From: Thermatribacter sp048814795 | GTDB taxonomy: Bacteria; Atribacterota; Atribacteria; Atribacterales; Thermatribacteraceae | NCBI GenBank assembly: GCA_048814795.1 | Contig: CP184673.1 | Location: forward strand, 1,674,001-1,738,000 | Direction of reading: 5' to 3' | DNA length: 64,000 nucleotides | In this document: piece by piece, positions 59,649-64,000 of the stretch | Layout: every line of letters begins with the position of its first letter | How positions within the stretch are numbered: position 1 is the first letter of the stretch | Notes under the pieces: model-generated | Database searches by the model: none | What the model saw: only the letters and a program-made list of their open reading frames with translations | Told to the model about the DNA's origin: nothing | Made by a program: the position numbers and the translations under genes

Positions 59649-60738
59649 ATGGAAAGACCTTCTGGAAAAACTTACGATTACCGAAAATTTAGAGGAAACA
59701 GAGATAGCAGAAATTCTGGATGCACGGGATCCGGAACTTGAAAAAAAACTTTTTCAACTTGCCGACCAGAAACGTAAAGAATACGTGGGCGACGAGGTTC
59801 ATCTAAGAGGCCTTATCGAATTTTCCAACTTCTGCCGTAAAAACTGCCTTTACTGTGGATTGCGCAAAGACAATAAAAATCTCAAAAGATTTCGCATGTC
59901 CCCTCAAGAGATTCTCGCCGTTGCTGAAAAAGCTCATCGTCTGGGAATTCAAACCATAGTACTCCAGTCCGGCGAAGATCTCTACTATGATGCAAAAACC
60001 CTTGCCAAACTCATCTGGAAAATCAAAAAGCTTGGCGTTGCCGTAACTTTAAGCGTGGGAGAACGAGAAGAAGAGGAATACGCGTTGTGGAAAGAAGCAG
60101 GAGCAGATCGGTTTCTTTTAAAACAGGAAACTTTTGATCGAGAGTTATTCAGCAAATTGCATCCTGATGATGATTTTGACCAGCGTCTCCACTCTCAACA
60201 AAAACTCATGGAAATAGGTTTCCAAACTGGAAGTGGCAACATAGTTGGCCTTCCCTGGCAAACAACAAGACATTTAGCGCACGATATTAAAATGTTTCAA
60301 AAAATGGATTTTGACATGATAGGCATTGGCCCTTTTATACCTCACCCTTCCACTCCTTTAGGTAAATACAGCATGAACGCTCAGTTAAAACTCAGTCTTA
60401 CCCTAAAAACCGTTGCTTTAACCAGAATCCTGACCAAGAACGCTCATATCCCGGCCACCACCGCGCTGGGAACACTGGTTGCTGGCGGTAGAGAATTGGC
60501 TCTCCGCTGCGGGGCCAATGTACTGATGCCCAACTTAACACCCCTTGCTTATCGTTCCAGTTACGAAATTTACCCCGGTAAAATCTGCATCCAGGAAAAC
60601 TGGGGAGCCTGTATTCCCTGTATGAAAAAAATGGTCGAAAAACTGGGGCGGAAAGTGGCCACTGACCCCGGCCACAGCCTTAAAAACCGTAGCCGGGTCT
60701 ACTCTCAAACTTCAGGCTCCGTATTTTCCAAGTCGTAG
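59638..60738 (+). CDS. hydE: [FeFe] hydrogenase maturase HydE (radical SAM)
   Basis: A 366-residue radical SAM enzyme of the HydE/BioB-like group. LRGLIEFSNFCRKNCLYCGL contains the SAM cluster CxxxCxxC (about 62-69), followed by IQTIVLQSGEDLYY, LKQETFDRELFSKLHP, GFQTGSGNIVGLPWQT and IGIGPFIPHPSTPLG, all typical of HydE. HydE acts on the Fe(CO)2CN-Cys precursor during assembly of the H-cluster. HydG and HydF, the other maturases, are not in the window. PylB-like relatives are the main alternative, but the hydrogenase operon 45 kb away supports HydE. Its 3' end overlaps apgM by 27 bases. Confidence 0.9.
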   Translation: MLNKWKDLLEKLTITENLEETEIAEILDARDPELEKKLFQLADQKRKEYVGDEVHLRGLIEFSNFCRKNCLYCGLRKDNKNLKRFRMSPQEILAVAEKAHRLGIQTIVLQSGEDLYYDAKTLAKLIWKIKKLGVAVTLSVGEREEEEYALWKEAGADRFLLKQETFDRELFSKLHPDDDFDQRLHSQQKLMEIGFQTGSGNIVGLPWQTTRHLAHDIKMFQKMDFDMIGIGPFIPHPSTPLGKYSMNAQLKLSLTLKTVALTRILTKNAHIPATTALGTLVAGGRELALRCGANVLMPNLTPLAYRSSYEIYPGKICIQENWGACIPCMKKMVEKLGRKVATDPGHSLKNRSRVYSQTSGSVFSKS

Positions 60739-61929
60739 ACCATTTGCAAGCATTAAACTCATCAAGGCGCGAGCAGGAAAATGACCGAGATAGCCTTTTC
60801 TGCACTCCCGCTCCGTAAAGCGTGAAGCTTCATCACACCCTGCGTGGGGTGAGAAAAGAAGTACCGGAGTAGGATGCCAGGAGTGACTTCCCAGCAAAGA
60901 AGGTGTGGAGTGATCACCGGTGATGACCAGAACATCCGGTTTAAGCTCCAAAATACGCGGTATAAACTGGTCAAAGTACTCTATACATTCTACCTTTTTC
61001 TTGAAATTGCCATCTTCACCAGCTTTATCAGTATCTTTGTAGTGCACAAAGAAGAAATCATAATCGTTCCAGGCCTTCTCCAGATACTCAACCTCATTCT
61101 CAAAAGTTCCTTCCAATTCTGGAGTATCGAATCCAAAAAGTCTGGCAATACCTTTATACATGGGATAAATAGCAATAGCCAGAGAACGCACGCCATAGCG
61201 TTCAGGAAACTTCTCAAGTACAGGAGGTTTGGAGAAACCTCGCAAAAGAATGGCATTAGCCTTCTCTTCGTTAGAAAGCAATTTCTGGGCCTGCTCCAGA
61301 AATTGCTTTACCACTCTGGATGTCTTTTGTGAAGCCTCATCCAGAGGCTCCGGAGCATAGGGAGCAAGTCCTTCTTTTTGAGGGTCTGTGTCCTTAATTT
61401 TGTCACCCAATCCCTCTCCTCTCAACACCATTACGAAACGATGTTCTTTGCCCGGCTTAAGCAAAATTTGCACTCCTTCAATTTCACCAGTGTTTTCACT
61501 CAAAAGATTAACCAGGCGCACACATTCCTCGGTTGGAATACGGCCAGCACGACGATCGACTATCAAACCTTGCTCATCACGGGTAGCAAAATTAGCTCGT
61601 GCTGCTACATCGTTTGAACCAAGGGTCATGCCAACACCAAGGGCTTCAAGAACTCCCCTACCAATAACCAACTCTTCAGGATTGTAACCAAAAAGGCCAA
61701 TGTGGCCCGGACCACTACCAGGAGTGATGCCATAATTCACTGGATACATAAGTCCCAGCACACTACGCTGAGCCAGCCGATCCAGGTTAGGAGTGTGAGC
61801 TGCTTCGAGTTCGGTTTTAAAATCAAAATCAGGATGAGGAACACCACCTAAACCATCAGCTACCAGAAGCACCATCTTGCTTTTACCCTTTTTAAAAAGA
61901 CCCTTCAGGTTCTCAAGAACATCCGGCAC
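60712..61929 (-). CDS. apgM: Cofactor-independent phosphoglycerate mutase, archaeal type (ApgM)
   Basis: About 405 residues of the alkaline-phosphatase-like ApgM family, interconverting 3- and 2-phosphoglycerate in glycolysis. MVLLVADGLGGVPHPDF (metal Asp), AAHTPNLDRLAQRSVLG, GITPGSGPGHIGLFGYNP (the phospho-Ser is within PGSGPGH), FFFVHYKDTDKAGEDGN and VLVITGDHSTPSLLGSHSWHPTP (metal Asp/His) are all visible. Start at GTG 61929, eight bases behind AAAGGAG; the open extension to 61959 starts with TTG. Convergent overlap with hydE. Confidence 0.93.
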   Translation of the reverse strand: MPDVLENLKGLFKKGKSKMVLLVADGLGGVPHPDFDFKTELEAAHTPNLDRLAQRSVLGLMYPVNYGITPGSGPGHIGLFGYNPEELVIGRGVLEALGVGMTLGSNDVAARANFATRDEQGLIVDRRAGRIPTEECVRLVNLLSENTGEIEGVQILLKPGKEHRFVMVLRGEGLGDKIKDTDPQKEGLAPYAPEPLDEASQKTSRVVKQFLEQAQKLLSNEEKANAILLRGFSKPPVLEKFPERYGVRSLAIAIYPMYKGIARLFGFDTPELEGTFENEVEYLEKAWNDYDFFFVHYKDTDKAGEDGNFKKKVECIEYFDQFIPRILELKPDVLVITGDHSTPSLLGSHSWHPTPVLLFSPHAGCDEASRFTERECRKGYLGHFPARALMSLMLANGLRLGKYGA

Positions 61930-61986
61930 AAAAACCACTCCTTTCACTGAATCCAACAATTTAATAAGAATACAAAACTAAAGCTT

Positions 61987-61995
61987 ATATTAACA
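61987..61995 (-). promoter_or_regulatory. Possible extended -10 promoter for apgM
   Basis: TGTTAATAT on the minus strand gives a TG-N-TAATAT extended -10, about 60 bases before the apgM start; a -35 box is poor. Confidence 0.38.
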
Positions 61996-62099
61996 CATAA
62001 GTGGAAGGGGTTAAAAAAGAAAGGAGCTACGCTAAACGTATCACCTCAAGGGTTAAAAAAAGTAAGAAGAAATGGAAAAAGCTTTAATTTAATAGAGAA

Positions 62100-62146
62100 C
62101 AGCCACCTGTAGCCTGCATAATCAAGTCGCAGGCTACAGGTGGCTG
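62100..62146 (-). terminator. 18-bp perfect hairpin after gdhA
   Basis: Arms 62100-62117 and 62129-62146 pair perfectly around an 11-base loop, 13 bases after the gdhA stop. The following minus-strand sequence is only moderately T-rich (TTCTCTATTAAATT), so termination may be partial. The rest of 61996-62099 holds no recognisable gene. Confidence 0.7.
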
Positions 62147-62159
62147 AAACAATCTGGGC

Positions 62160-63518
62160 TTATACTATTCCATATGCAAGCATTGCCTTTGCGACTTTTA
62201 TAAAACCTCCAATATTCGCACCAAAAAGATAGTCACCAGGATGACCATAAGCTTCTGCTGCTTCAAGGCATGTTTTGTGAATTTTATTCATAATATCTCT
62301 AAGTCTATTGTCTACTTCCTCTTTTGACCATTGTAACCTCATGCTGTTTTGGCTCATCTCTAAACCAGAAACCGCAACTCCTCCCGCATTAGCCGCTTTT
62401 GCAGGTCCATAAAGTATACCGTTTTCCCTGAATATATCTATAGCTTCAAGATTAGAGGGCATGTTTGCTCCTTCTGCTACCGCGATAACTCCACCTTTTA
62501 CAAGAGCATTGGCATGACTTGCATCAATTTCATTTTGTGTTGCACACGGAAGTGCAATATCCACCCGAAGCCCTTCGTCTCTTATCACATCCCACGCCGA
62601 TTTTCCTTCAAAATATTTAGCACATGGATACTGGTTTGCGTATTCTCTAATTCTTCCACGTTTTACATTTTTCAACTCCATAACAAAGGCCAGCTTGCCC
62701 GCATCAATACCTTCTTCGTCAACTACTGTGCCGTTTGAATCCGACAATGTAATAACCCTACCTCCTAACTGGATAGCCTTTTCAACTGCATACTGGGCTA
62801 CATTGCCAGAGCCGCTTACTGCTATAATCTTGTCCGCGAGATCCATGCCACGAGTTGCAAGCATTTCCGAAGTAAAGTATATAAGACCGTAACCCGTTGC
62901 TTCTGGTCTTATAAGGCTTCCTCCATATTCAAGGCCTTTCCCCGTTAAGACACCAGTATGCTCATTTACAATTTTTTTATAGTAACCATACATAAATCCA
63001 ATTTCACGAGCACCAACACCGATATCTCCCGCAGGAACATCTACATCGGGACCTATGTGTCTGAAAAGCTCCCTCATGAAGGCATAGGTAAATCGCATTA
63101 CTTCCCGATCGCTCTTTCCTTTAGGGTCAAAGTCTGAACCTCCTTTACCACCACCCATGGGGAGCGTCGTCAAAGAATTTTTGAAAATTTGTTCGAAACC
63201 CAGGAACTTGATAATTCCAAGATTAACCGATGGATGAAATCTCAATCCACCCTTGTAGGGCCCAATAGCGTTGTTAAACTGGACTCGAAAACCCCTGTTA
63301 ACATTAACTTCGCCCCTATCATCTTCCCAAACAACCCTAAACATAATTACTCTGTCAGGTTCTACAATCCTTTCGTAAATTTTTGCCTTTACAAACTCAG
63401 GGTGTTTCTCTTCTGTTGGTTTGAGGGTTGTCAAGACTTCGGTCACTGCCTGAATAAATTCAGGCTGGTCTTTATCCCGGCTTTTCACCTTAGCAATTAC
63501 ATCATCAATCTGTGGCAT
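62160..63518 (-). CDS. gdhA: Glutamate dehydrogenase
   Basis: Hexameric GDH of about 452 residues, interconverting glutamate with 2-oxoglutarate and ammonia. VQFNNAIGPYKGGLRFHPSV, PMGGGKGGSDFDPKGKS (catalytic Lys), DVDVPAGDIGVGAREIGFMYG and a Rossmann region with VSGSGNVAQYAVEKAI are diagnostic. Length and motifs match the small-subunit NADP-type bacterial enzymes; coenzyme choice is not certain from sequence. ATG 63518 (MPQIDDVIAK) is seven bases behind GGAGGAGGA. Preceded by a leader containing an intrinsic terminator. Confidence 0.95.
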   Translation of the reverse strand: MPQIDDVIAKVKSRDKDQPEFIQAVTEVLTTLKPTEEKHPEFVKAKIYERIVEPDRVIMFRVVWEDDRGEVNVNRGFRVQFNNAIGPYKGGLRFHPSVNLGIIKFLGFEQIFKNSLTTLPMGGGKGGSDFDPKGKSDREVMRFTYAFMRELFRHIGPDVDVPAGDIGVGAREIGFMYGYYKKIVNEHTGVLTGKGLEYGGSLIRPEATGYGLIYFTSEMLATRGMDLADKIIAVSGSGNVAQYAVEKAIQLGGRVITLSDSNGTVVDEEGIDAGKLAFVMELKNVKRGRIREYANQYPCAKYFEGKSAWDVIRDEGLRVDIALPCATQNEIDASHANALVKGGVIAVAEGANMPSNLEAIDIFRENGILYGPAKAANAGGVAVSGLEMSQNSMRLQWSKEEVDNRLRDIMNKIHKTCLEAAEAYGHPGDYLFGANIGGFIKVAKAMLAYGIV

Positions 63519-63649
63519 GTCACCATCCTCCTCCATTTTCAAAACGCACCACTTAGGACCCTCACCTACTCAAACAGTAACTCCTCAACTGTACAGGTAA
63601 ACAAGTGCACTGCAAGAACCTCCAAGTGTTTTCGGTTCTTTACAAAACA

Positions 63650-63683
63650 AAAGGCGTCCCCCAAGAATCTGGGGAACGCCTTT
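63650..63683 (-). terminator. Intrinsic terminator in the gdhA leader
   Basis: Eight base pairs (AAAGGCGT/ACGCCTTT), one mismatch and four more C-G pairs close an 8-base loop; the minus strand continues TTTTGTTTTG. It lies upstream of gdhA in the sense direction, so it is either an attenuator or the end of a short RNA begun near 63710. Confidence 0.75.
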
Positions 63684-63716
63684 GTTCCCAAAAGCACCAC
63701 CTTTAGTGCTGAAAGA

Positions 63717-63745
63717 ATTTTAGCATAGAACCCACCAGTAGACAA
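63717..63745 (-). promoter_or_regulatory. Candidate promoter ahead of the gdhA leader
   Basis: Minus strand TTGTCT (63740-63745), 17 bases, TAAAAT (63717-63722), with a predicted A start at 63710. A second weak candidate, TTGCAG (63610-63615) with TACAGT (63588-63593), lies after the terminator. Confidence 0.5.
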
Positions 63746-64000
63746 CCCCTAACAGGCTCTATGTCAACAACTGCGGGATTAATTTTCGGGAATATGCTAA
63801 CAATGCGGGATTGAACAGGTGGGAAAAGATCTATCATTCTTCCCGAAAATAAAGAGAAACTGTACTGAAGAGGTGAAGGTCTTTCTGGGTCCCACTTTAA
63901 CTTGAAAGTACGATATTTTTCCTTCTCTTTCCACACTTACCGCTCTTACCTCTTAAAAGAAAGGCAAATGGCCATTTTCTTTCACAAATCATGCCTCCTT
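63746..64000. other. Gene-poor edge of the window
   Basis: No convincing gene is visible here. A 77-codon minus-strand frame (63703-63936) overlaps the gdhA promoter, matches no family I know and is probably spurious. A GGAGG near 63998 on the minus strand precedes two very short frames (10 and 31 codons), which could be a leader peptide or the debris of a lost gene. Two related AATCCCGCA-TTGTT-like words lie on the minus strand between about 63768 and 63816. Confidence 0.4.

Noticed and set aside
63703..63936. 77-codon minus-strand frame ahead of gdhA
   Set aside because: No ribosome site, no family resemblance, and it runs across the predicted promoter; composition is consistent with chance.

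Overview
The window (about 43% GC by eye) is a densely packed bacterial chromosome segment. All but three protein genes lie on the minus strand, mostly in long operons with 4-base ATGA/GTGA overlaps and strong GGAGG ribosome binding sites. The gene set points to a fermentative, H2-metabolising anaerobe. It has an NAD(P)-linked [FeFe] hydrogenase operon, the H-cluster maturase HydE beside NifS/NifU, archaeal-type phosphoglycerate mutase, type-2 IleRS, two GlgC-like proteins and a GH57 glycosidase, and sugar ABC uptake. This mixture occurs in Atribacterota, Thermotogota and some Clostridia. My best guess is Atribacterota, but no rRNA or other phylogenetic marker is present to settle it.

Layout, low to high coordinate. 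1-7947: YqgF-like gene, AMMECR1 (amrA), radical SAM amrS, apbE, then the cell-shape genes mreC, mreD, mrdA, rodA and the start of a TIGR03960-like radical SAM gene; all are read leftward. 7955-16559: a leftward seven-gene hydrogenase operon with a promoter plus dyad at its head and an intrinsic terminator at its end. It carries two NuoE-type subunits, two NuoF-type subunits (one fused to an NfnB/GltD-like flavoprotein, one with its N-terminal cluster cysteines lost), a 2Fe-2S thioredoxin-like protein, a GHKL ATPase and the catalytic HydA. 16628-20255: clpC and dnaJ behind a perfect-consensus promoter. 20405-42096: housekeeping genes (HD hydrolase, LysM/M23 peptidase, ileS, tldE/tldD, PpiC isomerase), a glycogen/alpha-glucan set (two GlgC paralogues, GH57), an M42 peptidase, an Ig-like surface protein, folD, a PHP phosphatase, a degenerate phosphoglucose-isomerase-like protein, cimA and a NagD-type phosphatase.

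42143-57906: a sugar catabolic locus. It has a transaldolase, split transketolase, hydroxyacid dehydrogenase, a complete ABC importer with two different ATPases and a tiny poly-Glu membrane protein, cupin, aldehyde dehydrogenase, FGGY kinase, DapA-family aldolase and a SorC-type regulator. A promoter followed by a 20-bp perfect palindrome heads it. A short-chain-dehydrogenase remnant and long hairpins without U-tracts lie within it. 58010-60738: the only rightward operon, nifS-nifU-hydE. 60712-64000: apgM and gdhA leftward, the latter with a leader that contains an intrinsic terminator.

Functionally the parts fit together. Sugars enter by the ABC importer and pass through the non-oxidative pentose phosphate reactions and glycolysis (apgM). 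Reduced ferredoxin and NAD(P)H are then disposed of as H2 by the hydrogenase, whose cofactors depend on NifS/NifU/HydE; gdhA links to amino-acid metabolism. No CRISPR array, insertion sequence, rRNA or tRNA gene was recognised.
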